Assembly: GCA_036524005.1 (NCBI GenBank)
Contig: DATDDB010000145.1
Location: 1 to 14,844 of the forward strand
Direction of reading: 5' to 3'
Length of the DNA stretch: 14,844 bases
Source of the DNA: DATDDB01 sp036524005
Lineage (GTDB): Bacteria > Pseudomonadota > Gammaproteobacteria > Burkholderiales > Gallionellaceae
Within the stretch, counting starts at the first letter, position 1. Each line of letters opens with the position of its first letter. The translations under genes were made by a program, and so were the position numbers. The notes beneath the pieces were generated by a model that searched no databases, had not been told where the DNA came from, and saw nothing but the letters and a program-made list of their open reading frames with translations. This document shows, one piece after another, positions 6,898 through 14,643 of this stretch.

Positions 6898-7794
6898 TCA
6901 TTCCCTGCCCACCACCTGCAGGAACACCTCTTCCAGGTCGGCCTGCTGCAGGCTCATCTCCAGCACGGAAACATTGGCCTCGCGCAGCTGCGCCAGCACG
7001 CTCTCCAGCGCCGGATAGGATTCCAGCGCGAGGGTATGGCTGTCGCCGGACTGCTCGACCAGCTGCGGCAAAAGCACGGCAGGCAACGCGCCGGAGAGCC
7101 GCAGTTGTACGCGGCAGGTCGCCACGCTGCCCAGCAGGTTCTTCATGGTGTCGAGCGCGACGATCTTGCCGCGCTTCAGCATGGCGACGCGGTTGCACAG
7201 GGCTTCCGCCTCTTCCAGATAGTGGGTGGTGAGCAGTACGGTATGGCCTTCGCTATTCAGCCGCTGGATGAAACGCCACAGGCCCTGGCGCAATTCGACG
7301 TCCACCCCGGCGGTGGGCTCGTCCAGCACGATCACCGGCGGCTTGTGCACCAGCGCCTGCGCCACCAGCACGCGGCGCTTCATGCCGCCGGACAGCCTGC
7401 GCATGTTGGTGTCCGCCTTGTCGGTGAGGTCGAGGTGATGCATCACCTCGTCTATCCAGGCATCGTTGCAGCGCAGGCCGAAATAGCCGGATTGCAGGCG
7501 CAGCGATTCGCGCACGGTGAAGAAGGGATCGAACACCAGCTCCTGCGGCACCACGCCCAGCAGGCGGCGGCTGTCGCGATAATGATCCACCACATCGTGG
7601 CCGAGGATGGAAAGCTTTCCGGAGTCGGGACGCGCCAGCCCGGCCAGCAGGTTGATCAGGGTGGTCTTGCCCGCGCCGTTCGGACCGAGCAGGCCGAAAA
7701 ATTCTCCCGCCTCGATGGTGAGGTCCACGTTGTCCACGGCCTGCAGGCTGCCAAAGCGCTTGGACACCTGGCAAACTTCCACTGCGAAAGCCAT
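6898..7794 (-). CDS. ABC-2 type exporter ATPase, YadG-like
   Basis: This 298-residue ATPase powers the YadH-like permease encoded just downstream. The nucleotide-binding domain is complete: Walker A GPNGAGKTT (37-45), Q-loop near Q84, signature LSGGM (134-138), Walker B VIVLDEPT (154-161) and switch histidine H191 in LLTTHYLEEAE. The C-terminal part after about residue 215 is the short accessory domain common in drug- or polysaccharide-type exporter ATPases. It follows mlaB after 18 bases, so it is likely in the same transcript as the Mla genes, but it is not itself an Mla component because MlaF is present separately. The ribosome site before the ATG at 7794 is weak. Confidence 0.93.
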   Translation of the reverse strand: MAFAVEVCQVSKRFGSLQAVDNVDLTIEAGEFFGLLGPNGAGKTTLINLLAGLARPDSGKLSILGHDVVDHYRDSRRLLGVVPQELVFDPFFTVRESLRLQSGYFGLRCNDAWIDEVMHHLDLTDKADTNMRRLSGGMKRRVLVAQALVHKPPVIVLDEPTAGVDVELRQGLWRFIQRLNSEGHTVLLTTHYLEEAEALCNRVAMLKRGKIVALDTMKNLLGSVATCRVQLRLSGALPAVLLPQLVEQSGDSHTLALESYPALESVLAQLREANVSVLEMSLQQADLEEVFLQVVGRE

Positions 7795-7812
7795 TGGAAT
7801 TAGCGCGGGGAG

Positions 7813-8109
7813 TTATGCGGCGGAACCGCCGCACACGGGCAGCACATCCGCCACGCCGTACAGCCGGGCCAGGCTCATCAGGTTATCGGGGATATTGGTA
7901 AAACACACGTTTATGTCGCTGCGCTGGGCCTCGCGCAGCCAGGAAAGCAGCAGGCTGACCCCGGAGGAATCCACGGCCTCGACCTGGGAGAGGTCCACCA
8001 CCAGGTTTTTGCTGCCGTTCGCCTGCAAACCGCGGTCATACAGGGCCTTGACCGTATGCAGCGTCAGCGGCCCGGCCACTTGCAGCTTGTCGCCGTTACG
8101 GGTGATCAC
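7813..8109 (-). CDS. mlaB: Mla system STAS-domain protein MlaB
   Basis: MlaB is the small cytosolic STAS subunit that binds MlaF and is needed for stability and activity of the MlaFEDB phospholipid transporter. The 98-residue protein is a single STAS domain: a beta strand LVVDLSQVEAVDSSGVSLLLSWL (residues 36-58) carries the conserved D47-S48-S49-G50 turn, followed by helices and a DVLPV strand near the end. The start is a GTG at 8109 in a GTGA overlap with the mlaC stop, implying translational coupling. The usual betaproteobacterial order places it last in the mla cluster, as here. No mlaA (outer-membrane partner) is in the window. Confidence 0.9.
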   Translation of the reverse strand: MITRNGDKLQVAGPLTLHTVKALYDRGLQANGSKNLVVDLSQVEAVDSSGVSLLLSWLREAQRSDINVCFTNIPDNLMSLARLYGVADVLPVCGGSAA

Positions 8110-8747
8110 TTGGTGTCGGCCTTTTTCAGCGGCAGCCCGGCATTGGCGCGGTTCTTGTCAGCCAGGTACTTGATGAGCCCGTCAATCCCGGCCTTGTGCA
8201 CCTGCTCGTCGAAGGTGCCGCGATAGCTATCGAGCACGCTTGCGCCCTCGATGAACAAGTCAAACACTTTCCAGCCGTCGTCCTTTTTTTCCATCACGTA
8301 ATCCACGCCGATCGGCGGAGACCCCGGCTTGATGATGGATGTGCTGATCGTCGCCTCGGTAGGCTTTTTCGGATTGTACGATGCCGCCTTGACGTCCACC
8401 TTCTGGTCCTCGTAGCGGGAAAAAGCGGCGGTATAAGTGCGCACCAGCAGGGTGCGGAATTCGCTGATCAGGGCCTGGCGCTGCTCCGCCGTGGCCTGTC
8501 TCCAGGGGAAGCCCACCGCCAGGCGCGTCATCTTCTCGAAGTCGAAATGCGGCAAAATCTTGGCTTCCACCAGCTCCAGCAGTTTTTTCTGGTTCCCCTC
8601 GCGCAACTGCTTGTCGTGCTTGACTGCTGTCAGCACCTCGTCCGCCGTCTCGCGGATCAGCGCATCCGGCGCCTTCACCTCGGCGCTTGCGCCCAGTGTG
8701 GCGAGGGACAACGCCAGCGCCAGCAATAATCTTAAAGCCTTGTTCAT
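8106..8747 (-). CDS. mlaC: Periplasmic phospholipid-binding protein MlaC
   Basis: MlaC ferries phospholipids through the periplasm between the outer-membrane MlaA complex and the inner-membrane MlaFEDB complex. The 213-residue product has a signal peptide (MNKALRLLLALALSLA, cleavage after GASA near residue 22) and the MlaC/Ttg2D body with FDFEKMTRLAVGFPWRQAT, LLVRTYTAAFSRYEDQKV, and GWKVFDLFIEGASVLDSYRGTF near the end. The frame is open to a TTG at 8762 overlapping the mlaD stop, but GAGGAG sits seven bases before the ATG at 8747, which also gives the proper signal peptide, so 8747 is chosen. It lies between mlaD and mlaB as expected. Confidence 0.93.
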   Translation of the reverse strand: MNKALRLLLALALSLATLGASAEVKAPDALIRETADEVLTAVKHDKQLREGNQKKLLELVEAKILPHFDFEKMTRLAVGFPWRQATAEQRQALISEFRTLLVRTYTAAFSRYEDQKVDVKAASYNPKKPTEATISTSIIKPGSPPIGVDYVMEKKDDGWKVFDLFIEGASVLDSYRGTFDEQVHKAGIDGLIKYLADKNRANAGLPLKKADTK

Positions 8748-8758
8748 GCTCGGACTCC

Positions 8759-9247
8759 TCAATTTTTACCTGTTGCTTCCTTGGGCTGGGCGGGCTTATC
8801 GGCCAGCATGTTGATGACTTTTCCGATCAGGTCCTCCAGCACCACGGCGGACTGGGTATGCTTGATCGTGTCGCCCGGCTTCAGCATCTCGGTTTCGCCG
8901 CCGACGGAAAGGCCGATGTACTGCTCGCCCAGCAGGCCCGACGTGAGTATCTTGGCATAGGTGTCCTGGTCGAACTGGTAGCGCTTGTCTATGGTCATGG
9001 TCACCTTGGCCTCGAAGCGCCCGGTATCCAGGGTGATCTGCTTGACCCGCCCGATCAGCACGCCCGCGCTCTTGACCGAGGCCTGCTGCTTGAGGCCGCC
9101 GATATTGGAGAAATAAGCCGTCAATTCGTACGTCTCGGATACGTTGTAGGTGCCCAGGTTGCCCACCTTGAATGCCAGCACTCCCAGCGCGGCTATCCCG
9201 GCCAACACAAATGCGCCTACCCACAAATCCAGTGTGGTGCGTTCCAT
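8759..9247 (-). CDS. mlaD: Mla system MCE-domain protein MlaD
   Basis: MlaD is the inner-membrane-anchored MCE protein that forms a hexameric ring with a central pore on the periplasmic side of MlaE. The 162-residue protein has one N-terminal membrane helix (residues 7-27), then one MCE domain at about 39-117 with YFSNIGGLKQQASVKSAGV, IGRV and LTSGLLGEQYIGLSVGG. A C-terminal helix LEDLIGKVINML matches the hydrophobic pore-lining helices of E. coli MlaD. Length is close to the usual form. It starts one base after the mlaE stop, with a good GGGGAG ribosome site. Confidence 0.95.
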   Translation of the reverse strand: MERTTLDLWVGAFVLAGIAALGVLAFKVGNLGTYNVSETYELTAYFSNIGGLKQQASVKSAGVLIGRVKQITLDTGRFEAKVTMTIDKRYQFDQDTYAKILTSGLLGEQYIGLSVGGETEMLKPGDTIKHTQSAVVLEDLIGKVINMLADKPAQPKEATGKN

Positions 9248-9248
9248 A

Positions 9249-10037
9249 CTAATCTCCCCGAAACATGAATGCAGTCAAAACAAAGTCCAGCATCAAAACA
9301 GCCAGCGACGATTCCACCACCGTGCGCGTGGTCGCTCCCGATACGCCTTCCGCCGTGGGCGGCGCATCAAAGCCTTCATACAGCGCGATGACCGTCACCA
9401 CCACGCCGAACACCAGGCTCTTGATCAGGCCGTTCATCACGTCCTGACGGAAATCGACGGCGGACTGCATCTGCGACCAGAACGACCCCTCGTCCACGCC
9501 GATGGCCACCACGCCCACCACGTAGCCGCCGAACACGCCCATCGCGGAAAAAATGCAGGCCAGCAGCGGCATGGAAATCACTCCGGCCCAGAAGCGCGGC
9601 CCCACCACGCGCGCGATGGGGTTCACCGCCATCAGTTCCAGCGCGTCAATTTGTTCGGTCGCCCGCATCAGGCCGATCTCGGCGGTCATCGCGGAACCGG
9701 CGCGGCTGGCGAACAGCAGGGCGGCCAGCACCGGGCCCAGTTCGCGCACCAGGCTCAGCGCCACCAGTGAGCCCAGCGCCGACTCGGAGCCGTAGCGCTT
9801 GAGCGTCTCATAGCCCTGGAAGCCCAGGACCATGCCGACGAACATGCCGGCCACCAAAATAATGATCAGTGACATCACGCCGGTGTAAAACATTTCCCTG
9901 CTGGTCAGGCGGAAACGGCGGAAGGCGGTGGCGGAATACAGCAGGGTCAGCGCAAAAAAGCGGGCCGCAACACCCAGGCGCCACACCGCGTTGATGGTGC
10001 GCCGCCCCAATCCACTAATACCTTTTTTGATTGGCAT
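9249..10037 (-). CDS. mlaE: Mla system permease MlaE
   Basis: MlaE is the membrane subunit of the phospholipid transporter; two copies with two MlaF, two MlaB and a MlaD hexamer form the complex. The 262-residue protein matches the family length. The conserved block LGSLVALSLVRELGPVLAAL, then LFASRAGSAMTAEIG and MRATEQIDALELMAVNP, spans residues about 88-140 and is the hallmark of MlaE/YrbE permeases. Several hydrophobic helices follow, ending in a final one with VLMLDFVLTAFM. It begins four bases after the mlaF stop; its ribosome site (AAAG) is weak, so coupling to mlaF is plausible. Confidence 0.95.
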   Translation of the reverse strand: MPIKKGISGLGRRTINAVWRLGVAARFFALTLLYSATAFRRFRLTSREMFYTGVMSLIIILVAGMFVGMVLGFQGYETLKRYGSESALGSLVALSLVRELGPVLAALLFASRAGSAMTAEIGLMRATEQIDALELMAVNPIARVVGPRFWAGVISMPLLACIFSAMGVFGGYVVGVVAIGVDEGSFWSQMQSAVDFRQDVMNGLIKSLVFGVVVTVIALYEGFDAPPTAEGVSGATTRTVVESSLAVLMLDFVLTAFMFRGD

Positions 10038-10041
10038 ATCT

Positions 10042-10845
10042 TTAAGTCCGCAAATTCAAACTCTGCCGGAAATCGCCGGCAGGGTAATGGAACGGGATCG
10101 GCCCGTCCATTTCGCCGTACACAAACTGCCGCACGAACGCCTCGCCGGAGGCGCGGATGTCGTCTGCCGTCCCCTCCGCGATGATCGCGCCGTTGGAGAC
10201 AAAATAGACATAGTCCACGATCTTCAGCGACTCCTGCACATCGTGGGTCACCACGATGGAGGTGGCGCCCAGCGCATCGTTCAGGCTGCGGATCAGGTTG
10301 CCCACCACGGTCAGCGAGATCGGGTCTAGCCCGGCAAACGGCTCGTCATACATGATCAGCATCGGGTCCAGCGCGATGGTGCGCGCCAGCGCCACGCGCC
10401 GCGCCATGCCGCCGGAAAGCTCGCCCGGCATCAGATCCTGCGTGCCGTAAAGTCCGACTGCGCGCAGCTTCATCATCACCATGTCGCGAATGACCTCTTC
10501 CGGCAGGTCGGTATGCTCGCGCATCTGGAAGGCGACGTTGTCGTACACCGACATGTCGGTGAACAGCGCGCCGAACTGGAACAGCATGCCCATCTTGCGG
10601 CGCATCGCATACAAGCCCTGGCGGTCCAACTCATGCATGACCTGGCCGTCCACTTTCACGTGCCCCTTGGTCGGCTTGAGCACGCCGCCGATATGGCGCA
10701 GGATGGTGGTCTTGCCGCAGCCGGAAAGCCCCATGATGGCAACCAGCTTGCCCTTGGGGAAATCCATGTTGATGCCTTTGAGTATGGGTCGGTGATCGTA
10801 GGCGAAATTGACGTCGCGTAGTTCAACCAGCGTTTGTGATGACAC
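10042..10845 (-). CDS. mlaF: Mla system ATPase MlaF
   Basis: MlaF hydrolyses ATP to drive phospholipid movement by the MlaFEDB complex, which keeps the outer leaflet of the outer membrane free of phospholipids. The 267-residue protein has Walker A GLSGCGKTT (39-47), Q-loop Q90, signature LSGGM (143-147), Walker B LIMYDEP (163-169) and switch H201. GALFTDMSVYDNVAF after the Q-loop and the C-terminal extension with FVRQFVYG are typical of MlaF and distinguish it from other ABC ATPases. The start is a GTG at 10845, with AGGA about ten bases upstream. It is the first gene of the mla block; a candidate promoter lies at 10878-10907. Confidence 0.95.
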   Translation of the reverse strand: MSSQTLVELRDVNFAYDHRPILKGINMDFPKGKLVAIMGLSGCGKTTILRHIGGVLKPTKGHVKVDGQVMHELDRQGLYAMRRKMGMLFQFGALFTDMSVYDNVAFQMREHTDLPEEVIRDMVMMKLRAVGLYGTQDLMPGELSGGMARRVALARTIALDPMLIMYDEPFAGLDPISLTVVGNLIRSLNDALGATSIVVTHDVQESLKIVDYVYFVSNGAIIAEGTADDIRASGEAFVRQFVYGEMDGPIPFHYPAGDFRQSLNLRT

Positions 10846-10877
10846 TTATCCGTGATCCTGTCGAACGCGAAAGGCCT

Positions 10878-10907
10878 ATTCTAAACCACGGCGCAACCCC
10901 GCCACAA
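10878..10907 (-). promoter_or_regulatory. Candidate promoter of the mla operon
   Basis: On the minus strand TTGTGG (10902-10907) and TAGAAT (10878-10883) are 18 bases apart, ending about 32 bases before the mlaF GTG. The -10 box matches five of six consensus bases; the -35 box keeps only TTG. The 95-base gap (10846-10940) has no visible terminator for the barrel gene upstream, so read-through from the cysS-porin genes is also possible. Prediction by eye only. Confidence 0.35.
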
Positions 10908-10940
10908 CTCCAAATATGCCGTAAAACCACAAGAATTGGG

Positions 10941-11723
10941 CTAAAAACGCATCATGACGATGGCTTTCACTGTCCATTTGTCCGAGCTGGCATTCCAACC
11001 CTTGCCCACGCCAAAATTGATGTCGTGCCCGGCTATAGTGGTATCCACTACGACATAGGTATTCTGTGACTGTTGTCCATAGGGCGAAATATGTTCCAGC
11101 TTGCCCAGCCCGGCATAGTGCTCCAGCCCCAGATTCAGGTTCTGTGCCAGCTCATAGCTGGCGCGCATCGCCGGGGAAAAATCAGGATTTTCCCGATTGG
11201 GCCCGCTCAATTCGAATCCGATGATGGGATTCACCGTCAGGTGCCAGCGCCCGGTGCGCCAGCCGAAGATGGGCCGCATCTCCACGTTCCAATGCTGTTC
11301 TGCCGAGCGCAGTGACACCCACCCCAGCTCCACGTTGATGCCCCAGTAGAATGCGTCGTCTTCGCGCGGCGCCATATACTTGACGCGCATTTTTGCGCCC
11401 TCGGCATATCTGGCTCCGCCTGCTGTCTGCAGCAAGGGCAGGTATGCACCGAGCTCCCATTTCTCGTTCAGACCATAGGAAAACTCGGGCGTGAGGCGCG
11501 TGCTGCGATCGGAGGGCGCATCTCCCGGCCAGGCCGGTTGCTTTATCCCGGTAATGATGTGGTTCAAGTGCAGGTCCAGCCCCAGTTCGCCGGGCTTGTT
11601 GATGGCATCGTCATACACCTGGATTTCATCGTTCGAGGAAGCCGAGGCAACCCCGGCGCTCAACAAAGCCAGAACGGCGGTTACCACCGCGCGGACAATT
11701 ACCCGTGCCTCCCTAGTATTCAA
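10941..11723 (-). CDS. Outer-membrane beta-barrel protein, function unknown
   Basis: This 260-residue protein has a signal-peptide-like start (VRAVVTAVLALLSAGVASAS) and a mature part rich in alternating strands, ending in WTVKAIVMMRF with a C-terminal phenylalanine as in outer-membrane barrels. Motifs such as LTPEFSYGLNEKWELGAYLP and YAEGAKMRVKYMAP recall the loose transporter group annotated as MetA-pathway phenol-degradation-like barrels, but I cannot name a substrate. The frame begins with a TTG at 11723 overlapping the end of the porin gene by 11 bases; a strong GGGAGG lies inside that overlap, so the true start may be further in, near an ATT codon at 11697-11699. The gene follows the OprB-like porin and precedes mlaF by 95 bases. 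Confidence 0.75.
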   Translation of the reverse strand: MNTREARVIVRAVVTAVLALLSAGVASASSNDEIQVYDDAINKPGELGLDLHLNHIITGIKQPAWPGDAPSDRSTRLTPEFSYGLNEKWELGAYLPLLQTAGGARYAEGAKMRVKYMAPREDDAFYWGINVELGWVSLRSAEQHWNVEMRPIFGWRTGRWHLTVNPIIGFELSGPNRENPDFSPAMRASYELAQNLNLGLEHYAGLGKLEHISPYGQQSQNTYVVVDTTIAGHDINFGVGKGWNASSDKWTVKAIVMMRF

Positions 11724-13092
11724 GGTGCAGTCTCATGCCCGCCATGGTCACCGGCCCGCGGTCTGCGTTGTAGGCGGGATTGCGGATGTGCTGATAGTCG
11801 GCGGTCAACGATGCGTATTTCGTGATGCCGATGCTGTAATAGGCCTCGACGATCTGCTCGTCGGCGTAATTCAATTTGCCATCGCCGATGAAATAGCCCA
11901 GGCCGCCGGCAGCAAGGTATTTGCGATAGATTCCGGATAGGGCATTGCGCATGTATGACAGGCCGATGGTGTCGCGCTCACGCGCCCACAAGTTGCCGCC
12001 CAGCGAAGTTCCCAGCGAGAAGGAGCGGTGCGCCTCGGTGAAGGCAAAGGTTTCGTAATGGCCATCCTGCCACATGGCGCGCGAGAAAACGCCGATGTCC
12101 TGGATGACAGCCTGCTCGATGTTGTAGCCGATGCCGTACTTGACCGCCTCCTTGCGCACCGTGCCCGTCGCCGGTATGCCTGCGGCATTATTGGCGGCAA
12201 AATTGGGGCTGGCCATGGCATCGGCAAAACTTCCCGTGCGCGCGCTATTGCGATAGGCGAGCAGGCGCACCTTGCCGGGCTGCCCCATCAACTCGTGCGC
12301 ATGCTCGATTTCGAAGTTCTGGCCGTAATGCCTGAAGAACTGCCAGTCGAGCGGCAGCTGATTCGGGTCTTTGGGCTGCATGAATTGCCCGAAGCGGAAC
12401 ACCCAGTCCCCCCGGTAGTCTTCCAGAGCAAACCCCCAGCTGTAGCCGCGCGCGTCCGCCGCGTAGTCGAACGCACAATTGGTCATGTTGCACCAACTCA
12501 TGAACTGGGTGCGCGGGTCGTGCGCATACTTGTTGTCGTCGAATATATCCAGGGGAGGCAGGAAGCCCGCGGTCAGCACGATGCGGTTCCTGTCCACCAT
12601 GCCCGCCAGCTGGTTCATCCCGGATTCAACTGCATCCTGCCCGCCGCCCATCCCCCAGGTCTGGCGCACGAACAAGCGCGCCCGGTAAAGCGTGGGATTG
12701 ACGCCTGCAGCGCGGGTGATCTCACCGTTGTAGAAACCCGCCATGCCGATCAGATTGCCCGACAGCGGAATGCCCTGCGCCAACTCGGGATCGAAGTACA
12801 GCTCGCCGCCATTCCACAGGCGCTTGCCGAAAGCTGCGGTCAGCGAAAAGGTGTAGGTTTTCTCCTGTTTCCCCGGCAGGCTTAATGCCCCCATGTATGG
12901 AGAATTAAAACCGTGCTGGTGCTGCCAGATATAAGTAGACTGGAAATGGGCATTCCAGCCTTCTTCAGCACCGGGGGCTGGTTCCGCCCGAACCGGCTGT
13001 GCAAGCGTCATGAGCACCGCCAGCGCTGCGATTGAAGACCGCACACACCAGCCGCCAAACAGATCGCTTGCAGGTGTGCGCAAGATGGCCAT
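11713..13092 (-). CDS. OprB-family carbohydrate-selective porin
   Basis: This 459-residue protein resembles OprB-type porins, outer-membrane barrels that let sugars and similar small solutes through. It has a long basic N-region, then a signal peptide core (SSIAALAVLMTLAQPVRA, cleavage near residue 36). The mature N-terminus (WNAHFQSTYIWQHQHGFNSPY) and NGGELYFDPELAQG are typical of the family, as is the C-terminal run ADYQHIRNPAYNADRGPV ending in GMRLHLEY. C205 and C210 are present in FMSWCNMTNCAFDYA and could form a disulfide in a loop. The start at 13092 lies three bases after the cysS stop and lacks a good ribosome site, so a later start such as the GTG codon near residue 17 is possible. 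No sugar-use genes are nearby, so the substrate is unknown. Confidence 0.85.
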   Translation of the reverse strand: MAILRTPASDLFGGWCVRSSIAALAVLMTLAQPVRAEPAPGAEEGWNAHFQSTYIWQHQHGFNSPYMGALSLPGKQEKTYTFSLTAAFGKRLWNGGELYFDPELAQGIPLSGNLIGMAGFYNGEITRAAGVNPTLYRARLFVRQTWGMGGGQDAVESGMNQLAGMVDRNRIVLTAGFLPPLDIFDDNKYAHDPRTQFMSWCNMTNCAFDYAADARGYSWGFALEDYRGDWVFRFGQFMQPKDPNQLPLDWQFFRHYGQNFEIEHAHELMGQPGKVRLLAYRNSARTGSFADAMASPNFAANNAAGIPATGTVRKEAVKYGIGYNIEQAVIQDIGVFSRAMWQDGHYETFAFTEAHRSFSLGTSLGGNLWARERDTIGLSYMRNALSGIYRKYLAAGGLGYFIGDGKLNYADEQIVEAYYSIGITKYASLTADYQHIRNPAYNADRGPVTMAGMRLHLEY

Positions 13093-13095
13093 CGT

Positions 13096-14475
13096 TTACG
13101 CGCGCCGCCAGGTAGTGCCCTGAGGCGTATCCTCCAGCACAATGCCCGCTTCCAATAGTTCCTTGCGGATGCGGTCTGCCTCGGCAAAGTTCTTGGCTTT
13201 CTTGGCGGCGATGCGCGCCTCGATTTGCGCATTGATGGCGTCATCATCCAGCCCGCCCGCACCCGCCCCGCCCTGCAGAAATTCCTGCGGGGCGCGCTGC
13301 AGCAGACCGAGCACACCGCCCAGCGACCTGAGCAGCCCCGCCAATTGCTGTGAGTTAGTGCGATTGGCCTCGTTGGCCAGGTCGAACAGCACTGCCATCG
13401 CTTCCGGCGTATTGAAATCGTCGTCCATCGCCCCCCTGAATCGCTGTGCATAGGGCTCGTTCCAATCCGCCGCTTGCACCTTATCAGGTACGCCCTTCAA
13501 GGCAGTATAAAGCCGCGTCAACGCGCCTTTCGCGTCATCCAGATGCGCATCGGAATAATTCAGCGGGCTGCGGTAGTGCGCGCGCAGTATGAAGAAGCGC
13601 ACCACTTCCGCGTCATATTTCTTCAGCACCTCGCGTATGGTGAAGAAGTTACCCAGGCTCTTGGACATCTTTTCGTTGTCCACGCGCACGAAGCCGTTGT
13701 GCATCCAGTAATTCACGTACTGGCACTGGTGCGCGCCCTCGGACTGCGCGATCTCGTTCTCATGGTGGGGAAATTGCAGGTCGGCGCCGCCGCCGTGGAT
13801 GTCGAAATGCTTGCCCAGCAACTCGGAACCCATGGCCGAGCATTCCAGGTGCCAGCCGGGGCGCCCCTTGCCCCAGGGCGAGTCCCACTTCACCTCTTCC
13901 GGCTCGCCTTCCTTGGCATGCTTCCACAGCACGAAGTCGAGCGGGTCGTTCTTGTCCGATGCCACCTCCACGCGCTCGCCGGCGCGCAGGTCTTCCAGCG
14001 ATTTGCCGGACAGTTTGCCGTAGCCCGCAAACTTGCGTACCGCATAGTTCACATCGCCATCCGCCGCGCGGTAGGCCAGGCCGTTCTTTTCCAGCTGCGC
14101 AATCATCTCCAGCATCTGCGGGATGTACTGCGTGGCGCGCGGTTCGTGCGTGGGCGGCAGGATGCCCAGCGCGCGCTCATCCTCGTGCATGAAATCGATG
14201 AAGCGCTGGGTCAGGTGGTGGATGGACTCCTTGTTCTCGGCCGCGCGCTTGATGATCTTGTCGTCGATGTCGGTGATGTTGCGCACGTAGGTCACCTCCA
14301 GGCCGGAAGCTTTCAGCCAGCGATACACCATGTCGAACACCACCATCACGCGCGCGTGGCCCAGGTGGCAATAGTCATAGACCGTCATGCCGCATACGTA
14401 CATGCGGACCTTGTTGCCCTCTATGGGCTTGAATTCCTGCTTGTCGCGGGCGAGGGTGTTGTAGATCTTCAGCAT
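13096..14475 (-). CDS. cysS: Cysteinyl-tRNA synthetase
   Basis: CysRS charges tRNA-Cys with cysteine in the cytosol. The 459-residue length is usual for the family. The class I signatures are present: HLGH (37-40) as the HIGH motif and KMSKS (269-273). The zinc site that recognises cysteine is complete, with C28 in YVCGMTVYD, C212 in WHLECSAMG, and H237 plus E241 in FPHHENEIAQS. The C-terminal DALR-like helical domain contains GAMDDDFNTPEAMAVLFDL; the tail ends in LEDTPQGTTWRRA, the usual end for this family. AAGG lies seven bases before the ATG at 14475. It follows glnS on the same strand with an inverted-repeat element in between. Confidence 0.97.
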   Translation of the reverse strand: MLKIYNTLARDKQEFKPIEGNKVRMYVCGMTVYDYCHLGHARVMVVFDMVYRWLKASGLEVTYVRNITDIDDKIIKRAAENKESIHHLTQRFIDFMHEDERALGILPPTHEPRATQYIPQMLEMIAQLEKNGLAYRAADGDVNYAVRKFAGYGKLSGKSLEDLRAGERVEVASDKNDPLDFVLWKHAKEGEPEEVKWDSPWGKGRPGWHLECSAMGSELLGKHFDIHGGGADLQFPHHENEIAQSEGAHQCQYVNYWMHNGFVRVDNEKMSKSLGNFFTIREVLKKYDAEVVRFFILRAHYRSPLNYSDAHLDDAKGALTRLYTALKGVPDKVQAADWNEPYAQRFRGAMDDDFNTPEAMAVLFDLANEANRTNSQQLAGLLRSLGGVLGLLQRAPQEFLQGGAGAGGLDDDAINAQIEARIAAKKAKNFAEADRIRKELLEAGIVLEDTPQGTTWRRA

Positions 14476-14489
14476 GTTAAAACCTTTTT

Positions 14490-14609
14490 ACCACAGAGAC
14501 ACAGAGGCACAGAGAAAAACAACGCAAAGAAAGGCAGAATGTCTTGCTATGGCCAAGCCAGGAAATTTTCTTGCTTTTGACTTTCTCTGTGCCTCTGTGT
14601 CCCTGTGGT
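14490..14609. repeat. MITE-like inverted-repeat element between glnS and cysS
   Basis: The arms 14490-14517 and 14582-14609 (ACCACAGAGACACAGAGGCA and onward, and its complement) match over 28 bases with one mismatch and enclose 64 bases with no gene. Direct observation: the unit is 120 bases with terminal inverted repeats and no coding capacity. From memory, CCACAGAGACACAGAG-type repeats recur between genes in many environmental bacteria. In the glnS-cysS transcript it would fold into a long hairpin ahead of the cysS ribosome site. Confidence 0.75.
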
Positions 14610-14610
14610 G

Positions 14611-14640
14611 GATTTTGATTTTGATTTTGATTTTGATTTT
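14611..14640. repeat. Hexamer tandem repeat (GATTTT)5
   Basis: Five perfect copies of GATTTT lie between the inverted-repeat element and the glnS stop codon. On the transcribed strand it reads (AAAATC)5. Such a perfect short tandem is prone to slippage and could vary in copy number between strains. Confidence 0.9.
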
Positions 14641-14643
14641 GGC

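Noticed and set aside
8748..8762. Upstream TTG start for mlaC overlapping the mlaD stop
   Set aside because: GAGGAG sits at proper distance before the ATG at 8747, which also gives a normal signal peptide.
13474..14580. Plus-strand open frame of 368 codons opposite cysS
   Set aside because: It is antisense to a complete CysRS with all motifs, and its end runs into the inverted-repeat element.
14611..14640. Possible CRISPR-like array
   Set aside because: It is a simple hexamer tandem with no spacers.
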